In this document: piece after piece, positions 9,423 through 18,273 of the stretch
Layout of the letters: the number at the start of each line of letters is the position of its first letter
Position numbering within the stretch: the stretch's first letter is position 1
DNA from: Qipengyuania gaetbuli
GTDB taxonomy: Bacteria; Pseudomonadota; Alphaproteobacteria; Sphingomonadales; Sphingomonadaceae
Assembly: GCF_020171365.1 (NCBI RefSeq)
Contig: NZ_JAIUZO010000002.1
Coordinates: 992,001 to 1,056,000, forward strand
Direction of reading: 5' to 3'
DNA length: 64,000 nt
Program-made: the position numbers and the translations under genes
Notes under the pieces: generated by a model
Databases searched by the model: none
Told to the model about the DNA's origin: nothing
Seen by the model: only the letters and a program-made list of their open reading frames with translations

Positions 9423-10643
9423 TCAGCCGTGCTTGGCGATGAAATCCTCGACCACCGGGGCGATCTTCGTGCGCCACCTGCTGCCGTTGAAGATGCCGTA
9501 ATGCCCGGCGCCCTCGGCCATGTAATAGCGCTTCTTCGACGCCTTGAGATTGGGCGTCAGGTCGAGCGCGGCCTTGGTCTGGCCGAGGCCGGAGATGTCG
9601 TCGCGCTCGCCCTCGATGGCCAGCAGCGCGGTCTGGGTGATGTCGCCGAGGTCGATCAGCTTGCCGCGGTGCATGAAGGTGCCGTTGGGGATCGCGTGGT
9701 CCTGGAACACCTCTTTCACCGTCTGGAGGTAGAATTCCGCCGTCATGTCGCAGACGCTACGGTATTCGTCGTAGAAGTCCTTGGTCGCCTGCGCGCTCGC
9801 CTCGTCGCCCACGGTGAGGTGTTTGAACATCTCGTAGTGGCTCATCATGTGATTGCCGAGGTTCATGCTCATGAAGCCGGCCAGCTGCATGAAGCCGGGG
9901 TACACGTCGCGCCCGGCGCCGCGATACTGCATCGGCACGGTGGCGATGACATTGTGGCGGAACCACTCGATCGGGCGTTCCATGGCAAGGTCGTTGACGC
10001 TGGTCGGCGAACAGCGCGTGTCGATCGGGCCCCCCATCATGGTCAGCGTCTTCGGCGTGCAGGGGTGCTTGTCGCGGTTCATGATCGCAGTCGCAGCAAA
10101 GACGGGGACCGAGGGCTGGCACACGGCCATGGCGTGCGCGCCCGGACCGATATGGTCTAGGAACTCGATGACGTAATCCATGTAGTCGTCGAGGTCGAAA
10201 TGCCCCTCGTGCAGCGGCACGTTGCGCGCATCGGCCCAGTCGGTAACGTAGACGACGTAGTTTTCGAGCATGCGCTCGACCGTGCCGCGCAGCAGCGTGG
10301 CATAGTGTCCGCTCATCGGTGCGACGACCAGTAGGCGCGGAGCGTCTTCGGGCAGGTTTTCGCGGTGGAAGCGCTTCAGATCGCCGAACGGCTTGTTGAC
10401 CACGGTCGCCTCGACCACCGGCCAGTGCTTGCCGCCCGCCTCGACATTTTCGATGCCCCAGGCCGGCTTGCCATAGGTGGCGGTGGCATGGGCGAAGACT
10501 TCCAGCGCGCTCGCAGCGACGGGCCCCATCCCCATGTAGCCGAAGGGCATGGCGGGATTGGACAGCATCTCGGCCCCGATCGAGGCCCAGGCGCTGGCAC
10601 TCGACAACCAGCTGCGCTGCAATTCATAGGCTTGGTAAAGCAT
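9423..10643 (-). CDS. phaZ: Intracellular polyhydroxyalkanoate depolymerase
   Basis: 406 residues from the ATG at 10643 (MLYQAYELQ), the usual length and start for intracellular PhaZ. It hydrolyses stored polyhydroxybutyrate granules. Like this family it uses a cysteine nucleophile: C175 in AVCQPS. The other triad members are the Asp in IEGERDDISG and the His in EGAGHYGIFNG near the C-terminus. The frame stays open upstream to 11534, but that stretch lies antisense to the ABC transporter and has no family similarity. It stands alone on this strand; 165 bp separate it from the divergent ABC gene. Product acids would feed acetyl-CoA metabolism, consistent with the acetate genes nearby. Confidence 0.94.
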   Translation of the reverse strand: MLYQAYELQRSWLSSASAWASIGAEMLSNPAMPFGYMGMGPVAASALEVFAHATATYGKPAWGIENVEAGGKHWPVVEATVVNKPFGDLKRFHRENLPEDAPRLLVVAPMSGHYATLLRGTVERMLENYVVYVTDWADARNVPLHEGHFDLDDYMDYVIEFLDHIGPGAHAMAVCQPSVPVFAATAIMNRDKHPCTPKTLTMMGGPIDTRCSPTSVNDLAMERPIEWFRHNVIATVPMQYRGAGRDVYPGFMQLAGFMSMNLGNHMMSHYEMFKHLTVGDEASAQATKDFYDEYRSVCDMTAEFYLQTVKEVFQDHAIPNGTFMHRGKLIDLGDITQTALLAIEGERDDISGLGQTKAALDLTPNLKASKKRYYMAEGAGHYGIFNGSRWRTKIAPVVEDFIAKHG

Positions 10644-10808
10644 CGGCGTCCCCTGCTGCCCGCGCTGTTGTGTTATCGCTGCGGGCACTCCTTGAAAAAG
10701 GGCAGTCTGCCGAGCGATCGGTCGTTGTGCAATGCACAAAACGTGCAAAAGTGCCCGAATTGCGCCTCGCCTGTGGATTTTGCGCCGCAGCGAGCCTAGT
10801 TGACCGGC

Positions 10809-12620
10809 ATGGACGAGACGGGTTCGAACGAAAAGAAGCGCCGCAAGCTGTTCCGCCGCGACAAGGACGCGGAACCGCGCAGCCTCAAGCCGCTGCGCAT
10901 GGTGTTCGAGGAAGCGCGCAAATATCCCGGCCACGTGGCGATGGCGCTGGTGGCGCTGGTCGTGACGGCGGCCGCCACGCTGGCCATTCCGGCCGGCTTC
11001 AAGCTGGTGGTCGACCGCGGCTTTGCCGGTGACGGCAGCGATATCGGGCGCTGGTTCCAGTACCTGCTGCTGATCGTCGGCGTGCTCGCCATGGGCACGG
11101 CGGCGCGGTTCTATTTCGTCAGCTGGCTGGGCGAACGCGTGGTCGCCGACGTGCGCATGCGGGTGCAGGCCAACCTCCTGCGCCTGGCGCCGGGCTTCTA
11201 CGAAGAGAACAGCCCCAAGGAAATTTCCAGCCGCATGACCAGCGACACCGCGCTGATCGAGCAGGTCGTGGGCACGACCATATCTGTCGCACTGCGCAAT
11301 TTCCTCGTTGCGGTGGGCGGCACGATCTATCTCTTCACGCTGGTCCCCAGCCTGACGCTGGGCCTGTTCCTGATCATCCCTGCGATCACCATCCCCATCA
11401 CCGTCTTCGGACGCCGCCTGCGCACGGTCAGCCGTACCAGCCAGGACCGCGTGGCCGACATCGGCGCGATGGTGACCGAAGTGCTGTCGGCGATGAAGAT
11501 CGTGCAGGGCTTCAACCAGGAAGCGCGCGAGCACGAACGCTTCGGCGCCGCGGTCGAGCGGACCTTCTCGGTCGCCAAGCGCCGCATCCTCATCCGCGCG
11601 GTCCTGACGGCCTGCATCATCCTGTTCATTTTCGGCGGCATCACCATGCTGGTCTGGCGCGGCGCGGAAGCCGCCAATGCCGGCACGATCAGCTACGGCA
11701 CCATCTTCGCCTTCGTGCTGACGGCCGGCCTCGTCGCCGGGGCCTTCGGTGCCCTGACGGAAGTTTACGGCGATCTCCTTCGCGCCTCGGGCGCAGCCAG
11801 CCGCCTGACCGAGCTGCTGGAGGAAAAGCCGACCATCGCCCCGCCTGCGCGGCCTGAGGCCCTGCCCGAGCCGCCGCGCGGAAGCCTGTCGTTCCGCAAC
11901 GTGACCTTCCGTTATCCGACGCGGCTGGAAACCCCGGCGCTCGCCGATTTCAGCCTCGAGATCGAGCCGGGCGAAACGGTCGCCATTGTCGGCCCTTCGG
12001 GCGGCGGCAAGTCGACCATCTTCCAGCTGGCGGAGCGCTTTTACGACCCCCAGGCCGGCAGCGTGCGTATCGACGGCATTCCGCTGACCAGTGCCGACCC
12101 GGCCGAAATCCGCCGCCGCATCGCTTTCGTGCCGCAGGAAGGCGTGCTGTTTTCAGCGAGTGCGCGCGACAATCTGCGCTACGGCAATTGGGACGCGTCG
12201 GAAGAGGACATCTGGACCGCCGCACGCGCCGCCAATGCCGCCGAATTCCTCGAAAAGCTTCCCCAGGGCCTCGAAACCTATCTGGGCGAGAACGGGACCC
12301 AGCTGTCGGGCGGCCAGCGCCAGCGTGTCGCGATTGCGCGTGCGCTGCTGCGCGATGCCCCGATCCTGCTGCTGGACGAGGCGACGAGCGCGCTCGATGC
12401 CGAGAGCGAGCGGCTGGTGCAGGATGCGCTCGAACGGTTGATGGAAGACCGCACCACGCTGGTCATCGCCCACCGCCTCGCCACTGTGCGCGCCGCCGAC
12501 CGCATCGTGGTGATGGAAGAAGGGCGCATCGTCGAGCAGGGTACGCACGACCAGCTGGCATCCGCAGGCGGCCTCTATGCCCGCCTCGCATCCCTGCAGT
12601 TCACGCTCGAAAGCGCCTGA
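10809..12620 (+). CDS. ABC transporter, fused permease/ATP-binding (MsbA/LmrA-type half-transporter)
   Basis: 603 residues from the ATG at 10809 (a TTG three codons earlier is an alternative). A basic N-terminus is followed by a six-helix exporter domain (about 35-320) and a nucleotide-binding domain with Walker A GPSGGGKST (near 395), the signature LSGGQRQRVAIARALL, Walker B ILLLDEATSALD and the H-loop histidine in VIAHRLATV. All catalytic residues are intact, so it should act as a homodimeric exporter in the inner membrane. Lipid, lipid A or multidrug export cannot be told apart from sequence. It is monocistronic, with no partner gene. Confidence 0.92.
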   Translation: MDETGSNEKKRRKLFRRDKDAEPRSLKPLRMVFEEARKYPGHVAMALVALVVTAAATLAIPAGFKLVVDRGFAGDGSDIGRWFQYLLLIVGVLAMGTAARFYFVSWLGERVVADVRMRVQANLLRLAPGFYEENSPKEISSRMTSDTALIEQVVGTTISVALRNFLVAVGGTIYLFTLVPSLTLGLFLIIPAITIPITVFGRRLRTVSRTSQDRVADIGAMVTEVLSAMKIVQGFNQEAREHERFGAAVERTFSVAKRRILIRAVLTACIILFIFGGITMLVWRGAEAANAGTISYGTIFAFVLTAGLVAGAFGALTEVYGDLLRASGAASRLTELLEEKPTIAPPARPEALPEPPRGSLSFRNVTFRYPTRLETPALADFSLEIEPGETVAIVGPSGGGKSTIFQLAERFYDPQAGSVRIDGIPLTSADPAEIRRRIAFVPQEGVLFSASARDNLRYGNWDASEEDIWTAARAANAAEFLEKLPQGLETYLGENGTQLSGGQRQRVAIARALLRDAPILLLDEATSALDAESERLVQDALERLMEDRTTLVIAHRLATVRAADRIVVMEEGRIVEQGTHDQLASAGGLYARLASLQFTLESA

Positions 12621-12768
12621 CGAACCGCCCTTTCAGGTGCGAAAATCGACCAATCCCCTTGCGGGAACGACGAAAGGCGACCGCGCCGCGCGCCTGCTGC
12701 TAGCAAGGCTGCGCACGGCCCTACGCGCGCGGGGGAGCACGCGAGGCCGGGAGGAAAGGACAACACAC

Positions 12769-14883
12769 ATGACCAGGACTATTCTCGCTGCCGGCGCATC
12801 CGCGCTTGCACTGATGATGGCGGTGCCTGCTGCCGCCGAGGAGGCAGAAGCCCCGACCATGGATTTCGGCACCTGGGGTGTCGGCACCGACCTGATCGAC
12901 AAGACCGTCGATCCGGGCGACGACTTCAACGCCTACGTCAACGGCAAGTGGGTCGCGGAAAACGAAATTCCCGCCGACCGCCAGCGTTATGGCGCCTTCG
13001 ACATGCTGCGCGAAGGTTCGGTCCGCGACGTGCAGAAGCTGGTCAACGACCTCGTGGCCTCGAACCCGGCTCCGGGCACGCAGGCCCGCCGCATCGTCGA
13101 TGCCTACAATTCCTTCATGAACGTGGAGGCGATCGATGCGAGCGGCATCGCGCCCGCCCAGCCCTATCTCGACGAGATCGCCGGCGCGCCTGACCTCGAG
13201 GCGCTGGTGCGCCTGTTCGGCCAGCCCGAATACCCCTCGCTGGTAAGCGCGGGCGTGACCATCGATGCCCGCAACCCCACCCAGTATGCGGTGGGGCTGA
13301 ACTTCAACGGCACGGGCCTTCCCGACCGCGACTATTACCTCGTGGATTCGGAAAGCAATCTGAAGATCCGCGCTGCCTACAAGGAACTGCTGGCCACCCT
13401 GCTGGGCAAGGCCGGATACGCCGATCCGGCGGCTGCAGCGGAAGCGGTCTACGCCTTCGAGCACAAGGTCGCCGAACTCGAATGGGCCCGCCAGGTCCTG
13501 CGCATGCCGACCCTCACCTATAACGAGCTGACCCCGGCCGACGTCTCCGCAATGGCCGGCGACTTCCCGATCGACGCACTGCTCGAATCCGCACAGCTCG
13601 GCGGGCAGGAGCGTTACCTCGTGCGCCAGATCCCGCCGACCGCGGAGGAAATCGAGCAGCTCGGCCTGACGAGCGAACAGCTCGCCATGATCGGCGGCGG
13701 CCTCCCGGCGATGATGAAGCTGCTGCAGGACACCCCGCTCGCCACGCTCAAGGCCTATATGGCCAAGAGCTTCCTGTCCTCGAGCGCCTCGGTCCTCTCG
13801 ACCGAACTCGATGATGCGGTGTTCGACTTCTACGGCCGCACCATCAACGGCCAGGAAAAGCAGCAGGACCGCTGGAAGCGCGCGATCAGCGCGGTCGAGG
13901 GTGCGCTGGGCGAACAGCTGGGCAAGCTCTACGTCGAACGCCACTTCCCGCCCGAGAGCAAGGCCGCGATGGACGAGCTCGTCGCAAACCTGTCGCGTTC
14001 GATGGGCATGGCGCTCGACAAGAACGACTGGATGACGCCCGACACGATCACCCAGGCGCGCGAAAAGCTGAACGGCTTCGTCCCGATGATCGGCTATCCC
14101 GACGAGTTCGAGACCTATGACGGCCTCGAGATCGATCCGGCAGACCCGCTGGGCAACCGCCTCAACACGATCCGCTGGAACGTGGAAGATTCGCGCGCGC
14201 GCCTCGGCACCGAAGTCGACCCGAGCGAATGGGGCATGACCCCGCAGACGGTGAATGCCTATTATTCGCCGCTGACCAACCGCATCGTCTTCCCGGCCGC
14301 GATCCTGCAGCCGCCCTTCTTCAATGCCAGCGCCGACCCGGCCGTGAACTACGGCGGCATCGGGGCGGTGATCGGTCACGAGATCGGCCACGGCTATGAC
14401 GATCAGGGCTCGCAGTACGATGCCAAGGGCACGCTCAGGAACTGGTGGCAGGACAACGACCGCAAGGGCTTCGAGCAGTACACCGCCCGCATGGCGGAAT
14501 TCATCGAGGCCTATTGCCCGGTCGACAGCCCCGAAGGCCCGGTCTGCCTGCGCGGCCGCCAGTCGATGGGCGAAACGCTGGGCGACGTGGTCGGCCTGCA
14601 GATGGCCTACCGCGCCTACAAGCTGTCGCTGAACGGAGCCGAAGCGCCGGTGATCGACGGGCTGACCGGCGACCAGCGCTTCTTCCTCGGCTTCGCGCAG
14701 ATCTGGCGCGGGATGGAGCGCGAGGAATCGCTGCGCAACCGCGTGATGACTGCCAACCACCCGCCGGGCGAATTCCGCCTCAACAACGCCGTGCGCCACA
14801 TCGATGCGTGGTACGACGCCTTCGACGTGGGTCCGGACGATGCACTCTACCTGCCTCCGGAGCAGCGCATCTCCATCTGGTAA
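12769..14883 (+). CDS. M13-family zinc metallopeptidase (PepO/neprilysin-like), secreted
   Basis: 704 residues. The ATG at 12769 follows GGGAGGAAAGGA and opens a signal peptide (MTRTILAAGASALALMMAVP, cleavage after AAA near residue 22), so it acts in the periplasm or outside. The M13 zinc site is complete: H537-E538-x-x-H541 (VIGHEIGHGYDDQG) and the third ligand E602 in GETLGDVVG. The NAYY-type substrate segment (VNAYYSPLTNRIVFPAAIL) and the C-terminal end are also present, and length is normal for the family. It is an endopeptidase for short peptides. A strong terminator follows at 14910. Confidence 0.95.
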   Translation: MTRTILAAGASALALMMAVPAAAEEAEAPTMDFGTWGVGTDLIDKTVDPGDDFNAYVNGKWVAENEIPADRQRYGAFDMLREGSVRDVQKLVNDLVASNPAPGTQARRIVDAYNSFMNVEAIDASGIAPAQPYLDEIAGAPDLEALVRLFGQPEYPSLVSAGVTIDARNPTQYAVGLNFNGTGLPDRDYYLVDSESNLKIRAAYKELLATLLGKAGYADPAAAAEAVYAFEHKVAELEWARQVLRMPTLTYNELTPADVSAMAGDFPIDALLESAQLGGQERYLVRQIPPTAEEIEQLGLTSEQLAMIGGGLPAMMKLLQDTPLATLKAYMAKSFLSSSASVLSTELDDAVFDFYGRTINGQEKQQDRWKRAISAVEGALGEQLGKLYVERHFPPESKAAMDELVANLSRSMGMALDKNDWMTPDTITQAREKLNGFVPMIGYPDEFETYDGLEIDPADPLGNRLNTIRWNVEDSRARLGTEVDPSEWGMTPQTVNAYYSPLTNRIVFPAAILQPPFFNASADPAVNYGGIGAVIGHEIGHGYDDQGSQYDAKGTLRNWWQDNDRKGFEQYTARMAEFIEAYCPVDSPEGPVCLRGRQSMGETLGDVVGLQMAYRAYKLSLNGAEAPVIDGLTGDQRFFLGFAQIWRGMEREESLRNRVMTANHPPGEFRLNNAVRHIDAWYDAFDVGPDDALYLPPEQRISIW

Positions 14884-14909
14884 GCGCATTCCGGCGCAGA
14901 AATGCATTG

Positions 14910-14944
14910 GGGCGGAGCAGGTCGCTTGACTTGCTCCGCCCTTT
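14910..14944 (+). terminator. Rho-independent terminator after the M13 peptidase gene
   Basis: A 14-bp stem with one G-U pair (14910-14923 with 14928-14941), a GCTT loop, and TTT just after. It is 26 bp past the peptidase stop and 18 bp before uppP, so uppP needs its own promoter or readthrough. Confidence 0.8.
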
Positions 14945-14962
14945 GTCCATGGGGCTGAAGCC

Positions 14963-15757
14963 ATGACCTTCTTCCAAGAACTGCTGATCGCGCTGGTGCA
15001 GGGGATCACCGAATTCCTCCCGATTTCGTCGTCGGGGCACCTGATCCTCATTCCCAAGCTGACCGATTTCCCCGACCAGGGGCCGCTGATCGATGTCGCG
15101 GTCCATGTCGGTTCGCTGCTCGCGATCATCCTTTACTTCCGCAAGGACGTGATGGGCCTGGCGCGGGGCGGCTTCGCCAGCGTGGGAATCGGCAAGGACG
15201 ACCCGCAGCGCCGCCTGTTCTGGTTCGTCGCCATCGGCACGATCCCGGCGGTCGCGCTGGGCCTGTTCCTGAAGATGGGCGACTATCTCGAAGGCTTCCG
15301 CTCGACCCAGCTCGTGGCGACCAACCTGATCGTCTTCGGTATCCTGCTCGGCATCGCCGACCGCTTCGGGCGCGAGACCAAGGCATACGAGGACATGAGC
15401 CTGCGCGATGCGATCCTCGTCGGTCTTGCTCAGGCGATGGCGCTGATCCCCGGCACCAGCCGTTCCGGTGCGACGATGACCGCAGCGCGCGCGCTCGGAT
15501 ATTCGCGCGTCGAATCTGCCCGCTTCTCGTTTCTGCTGGCCATTCCTGCCGTCGCCGGAGCGGGCCTGTTGGCAGCGCTCGACCTGGCCGAGGCGACAGC
15601 GCAGATGCAGCAGGATGCGCTGGTGGCCGGAACGCTCACCTTCTTCACAGCGCTCGCGACGATGATCTTCCTCATGAATTTCCTGAAGAAAGCATCGATG
15701 ATGGTCTTCGTCCTCTACCGCGTTGCGCTGGGCGCGGCCTTGCTGATCTTCCTCTAG
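14963..15757 (+). CDS. uppP: Undecaprenyl-diphosphatase
   Basis: 264 residues, an inner-membrane protein of the UppP/BacA family that dephosphorylates undecaprenyl pyrophosphate to recycle the lipid carrier of peptidoglycan synthesis. Diagnostic motifs are the N-terminal GITEFLPISSSGHL with its catalytic glutamate and serines, and PGTSRSGATMTAARALG in the second half. Seven to eight hydrophobic segments are apparent. Length is typical. It lies behind a terminator, so it is probably transcribed separately from the M13 peptidase. Confidence 0.96.
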   Translation: MTFFQELLIALVQGITEFLPISSSGHLILIPKLTDFPDQGPLIDVAVHVGSLLAIILYFRKDVMGLARGGFASVGIGKDDPQRRLFWFVAIGTIPAVALGLFLKMGDYLEGFRSTQLVATNLIVFGILLGIADRFGRETKAYEDMSLRDAILVGLAQAMALIPGTSRSGATMTAARALGYSRVESARFSFLLAIPAVAGAGLLAALDLAEATAQMQQDALVAGTLTFFTALATMIFLMNFLKKASMMVFVLYRVALGAALLIFL

Positions 15758-15854
15758 GCCCCGCCCCCTTTTTAGCCTTCTTTTCGTCACAATCGCGGAA
15801 CCATTCGTGGCAATGCGGTTTTACTGGTCACGAAGTAACCGCAAGGACTGACCG

Positions 15855-16109
15855 ATGGGTCTGATCATTCTGGTCGTAACCGGTGCCCTCCTGGGCTGGC
15901 TGGGAACGATCGCACTCAAAATCGAAGATGGCCGTGCCATTCTCCGCAACGTGCTTGCCGGCATCGCCGGTTCGCTCGTGGTGGGGATCGCGACCTCTGG
16001 CGGCGTGTTCCTCGGAGCGATCCGTGGAAGCACCCTGCTGTGGGCCGTGCTGGGCGCCGTCGTCGCGATCGGGCTCTACAACTTCGTCCGTCAGCGGGCT
16101 GTCCGCTGA
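15855..16109 (+). CDS. GlsB/YeaQ/YmgE-family small stress membrane protein
   Basis: 84 residues made almost wholly of three hydrophobic, glycine-rich helices (about 2-19, 33-52 and 58-76), with the family pattern GALLGWLG near the N-terminus and NVLAGIAGSLVVG in the middle. The GlsB/YeaQ/YmgE family (also called transglycosylase-associated) is linked to envelope or general stress, but its molecular role is unknown. A Shine-Dalgarno-like AAGGA lies just before the ATG. The acidic lipoprotein gene at 16191 follows 81 bp downstream on the same strand and may share regulation. Confidence 0.88.
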   Translation: MGLIILVVTGALLGWLGTIALKIEDGRAILRNVLAGIAGSLVVGIATSGGVFLGAIRGSTLLWAVLGAVVAIGLYNFVRQRAVR

Positions 16110-16190
16110 CCGGCGGTCCCTTCCATCAACTGATTACCAGCAGGGGGCCGTCATCCCGGCTGCTCCCGATCTTAAAAGGGGAAGACTGAA

Positions 16191-16448
16191 ATGAAGTTCA
16201 ACAAAGCTGCCATCGTCGCTTCGGCCGCCGCGCTGAGCCTCGGCCTCGCTGCATGCGACAGCCCGACCGAAGAAGCTGCTGAAGAGCAGGCTGAAGCCAT
16301 CGAAGACCAGGCCGATGCCATGGAAGACGCCGGCGCGATCACCGACGAACAGGCCGACGCCATGGAAGCTGAAGCCGACAACATCGAAGACGCTGCCGAA
16401 GGCGACACCGATGCGCTGACCGAAGGCGCGGAAGAAGCCGTCAACTAA
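16191..16448 (+). CDS. Small, very acidic lipoprotein with heptad-like repeats
   Basis: 85 residues. A lipoprotein signal peptide ends in the lipobox GLAAC (Cys 22). The mature part is nearly all Ala, Glu and Asp, with repeats of the type EQADAMEDA and EQADAMEAE that read as an alpha-helical or coiled-coil rod, a layout recalling Braun's lipoprotein but without its C-terminal lysine. The ATG is preceded by AAAAGGGGAAGA. I recognise no named family. Two other small acidic lipoproteins occur in this window (22790 and 23083). A shared terminator hairpin with phhA follows. Confidence 0.85.
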   Translation: MKFNKAAIVASAAALSLGLAACDSPTEEAAEEQAEAIEDQADAMEDAGAITDEQADAMEAEADNIEDAAEGDTDALTEGAEEAVN

Positions 16449-16464
16449 GACGCTTTTCCAATCG

Positions 16465-16501
16465 GAAAAAACGGAGCGGCCCCGGAGCGATCCGGGGCCG
16501 C
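16465..16501. terminator. Bidirectional terminator between the acidic lipoprotein and phhA
   Basis: A perfect 11-bp stem (16476-16486 with 16491-16501) around a GCGA loop. On the minus strand it is followed within 5 bases by a T run (16465-16471), and on the plus strand by TTTGC, so it can end both convergent transcripts. It begins 27 bp after the lipoprotein stop and ends 4 bp from the phhA stop. Confidence 0.82.
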
Positions 16502-16505
16502 TTTG

Positions 16506-17453
16506 CTATACGGGCTTCGCGCCGCTGCCGCGCCCGCCGCGCAGCGTGTATTCCAGCGTGCCTTCGTTCACCACGTAATCGACATCGATCACTGCCGTGT
16601 TGGCGTAGGTGAAACCGGGGCCGAGATGGCGGTAGAGCTTGTCGAAATCGCGCTCCACCGTCTGGCGGTAGAGGTCCTCGAAGCTCTCGATCACGAAATA
16701 GGTCGGCTGCAGGTCGCTGATCACGTAATCGGTGCGCATGACGCGGTCGACGTTGAGCATGATGCGATTGGGACTTTTCGCCTCGGTCGCGTAGACGACT
16801 TCGGTCGGTCCCGAGAGTATGCCCGCGCCATAGGCCTTGATGCCGTCCTGTTCCTGGATCAGGCCGAATTCGACCGTGTACCAGTAAAGCGAGCCCAGCG
16901 CCTTCAGCCGGTTGTAGCGCATCGCCTTCCACCCGGCGCGGCCGTATTCCTGCATGTAATCAGCATAGACCGGGTCGGTCAGCATCGGCACGTGGCCGAA
17001 CACGTCGTGGAAGACGTCCGGCTCCTGGATGTAGTCGAAGGTCTCGCGCGTGCGGATGAAATTGCCAGCCGGGAAACGGCGGTTGGCAAGGTGCCAGAAG
17101 AACACGTGATCGGGGATCAGCATCGGCACCGGCACGACCGTCCACCCGGTCAGCGCGTCGAGGTCTTCCGAGAGCCTGCCGAATTCGGGCACGCCCCCGC
17201 GGTTGAGATTGAGCTTTTCGAGGCCCGCCATGAACGCGCTCGCCGCGCGGCCGGGCAGCACTTCCATCTGGCGAGCGAACAGGTCGTTCCAGATCGCATC
17301 GTCTTCCGAGGAATACTGCGTCTGCGCCGGTTCCAGCCAGTCGTCGCCCACGTGGGCGGGCTTTTTCAGCGGTGCGGTGAAGACATCTGCCGGAAGGTCG
17401 GGCAAACGGCTGAAGTCATGTTCGGGTTCTGCTAGAGTCGCCATAGTTGCCAT
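16506..17453 (-). CDS. phhA: Phenylalanine 4-monooxygenase
   Basis: 315 residues from the ATG at 17453 (AAAGG upstream); an internal ATG three codons later is possible. It hydroxylates phenylalanine to tyrosine with tetrahydrobiopterin or a related pterin and non-haem iron. The iron ligands are visible: H149 and H154 in DVFHDVFGHVPML and E195 in WYTVEFG. Length is a little above short bacterial enzymes because of a 40-residue N-terminal extension. It is divergent from ppk2 with only 43 bp between starts, so the promoters must overlap or sit inside the genes. No pterin-carbinolamine dehydratase gene is adjacent. Confidence 0.94.
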   Translation of the reverse strand: MATMATLAEPEHDFSRLPDLPADVFTAPLKKPAHVGDDWLEPAQTQYSSEDDAIWNDLFARQMEVLPGRAASAFMAGLEKLNLNRGGVPEFGRLSEDLDALTGWTVVPVPMLIPDHVFFWHLANRRFPAGNFIRTRETFDYIQEPDVFHDVFGHVPMLTDPVYADYMQEYGRAGWKAMRYNRLKALGSLYWYTVEFGLIQEQDGIKAYGAGILSGPTEVVYATEAKSPNRIMLNVDRVMRTDYVISDLQPTYFVIESFEDLYRQTVERDFDKLYRHLGPGFTYANTAVIDVDYVVNEGTLEYTLRGGRGSGAKPV

Positions 17454-17496
17454 TGATACTACCTTTGGCGGCCCGATACAAACCGCAGGCGGGGGG

Positions 17497-18273
17497 ATGC
17501 CTTTGAAAAAGGACGAATACGAAGACGCGATCGAGCCGATGCAGGCCGAACTGGTCGGAATGGCACGCTGGGCGCGCACGACCGGGCAGCGCATCGTGGT
17601 GATTTTCGAGGGGCGCGATACCGCCGGCAAGGGCGGTGCGATCAAGGCGGTGCGCGAACAGCTGAACCCGCGCCAGTGCCGGGTAGTGGCTCTGTCGAAA
17701 CCGACCGAGGCCGAACTGACGCAGTGGTATTTCCAGCGCTATGTCGCCCACCTGCCGAGCGCGGGCGAGATCGTCCTGTTCGACCGAAGCTGGTACAACC
17801 GTGCCGGGGTCGAGAAGGTCATGGGCTATGCCGACGAGGAACAGGTTGAGGATTTCCTCCGCCAGGTCCCGACGTTCGAAAGGATGCTGGTCGATGACGG
17901 CATCCTGCTGTTCAAATACTGGCTCGGGACCGACCAGGCGCAGCAGGAAGAACGCCTGCGCGAGCGCCTTGAAGATCCGCTGAAACGCTGGAAGCTGTCG
18001 CCCGTCGACCTCGCCGCGCGCGACAAATACGATGCCTATACGCAGGCTCGCGAGGCCATGTTGGCCGCGACAAACACCGAATGGGCGCCGTGGACGCTGG
18101 TCGATTTCAACGACCAGAAGCGCGGACGGCTGACGCTGGTACGCGACCTGCTCGACCGCTTGCCGGATACGAAGGTTGAAGCGCCCGCGATCGAGTTTCC
18201 CGACCTAGGCCACGAACCTGCGGTGGAGACCTATGCGCAGATCCAGCCGCTGCCCGGCTACCCGGTCACCTAG
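17497..18273 (+). CDS. ppk2: Polyphosphate kinase 2 (PPK2) family protein
   Basis: 258 residues from the ATG at 17497, with a G-rich stretch as Shine-Dalgarno. PPK2 enzymes move phosphate between polyphosphate and nucleoside diphosphates or monophosphates. The P-loop-like GRDTAGKGG (39-47) and the Walker B/lid region FDRSWYNRAGVEKVMGY are intact, as is the KYWLG segment. A single-domain protein of this length fits class I PPK2, usually GTP- or ATP-forming from NDP; the class is inferred from length. Its stop lies in a CTAG shared with the stop of the convergent hydratase gene. Confidence 0.92.
   Translation: MPLKKDEYEDAIEPMQAELVGMARWARTTGQRIVVIFEGRDTAGKGGAIKAVREQLNPRQCRVVALSKPTEAELTQWYFQRYVAHLPSAGEIVLFDRSWYNRAGVEKVMGYADEEQVEDFLRQVPTFERMLVDDGILLFKYWLGTDQAQQEERLRERLEDPLKRWKLSPVDLAARDKYDAYTQAREAMLAATNTEWAPWTLVDFNDQKRGRLTLVRDLLDRLPDTKVEAPAIEFPDLGHEPAVETYAQIQPLPGYPVT

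Noticed and set aside
10644..11534. Upstream extension of the phaZ frame
   Set aside because: Antisense to the ABC transporter, no similarity to PhaZ; the ATG at 10643 gives the normal family N-terminus.
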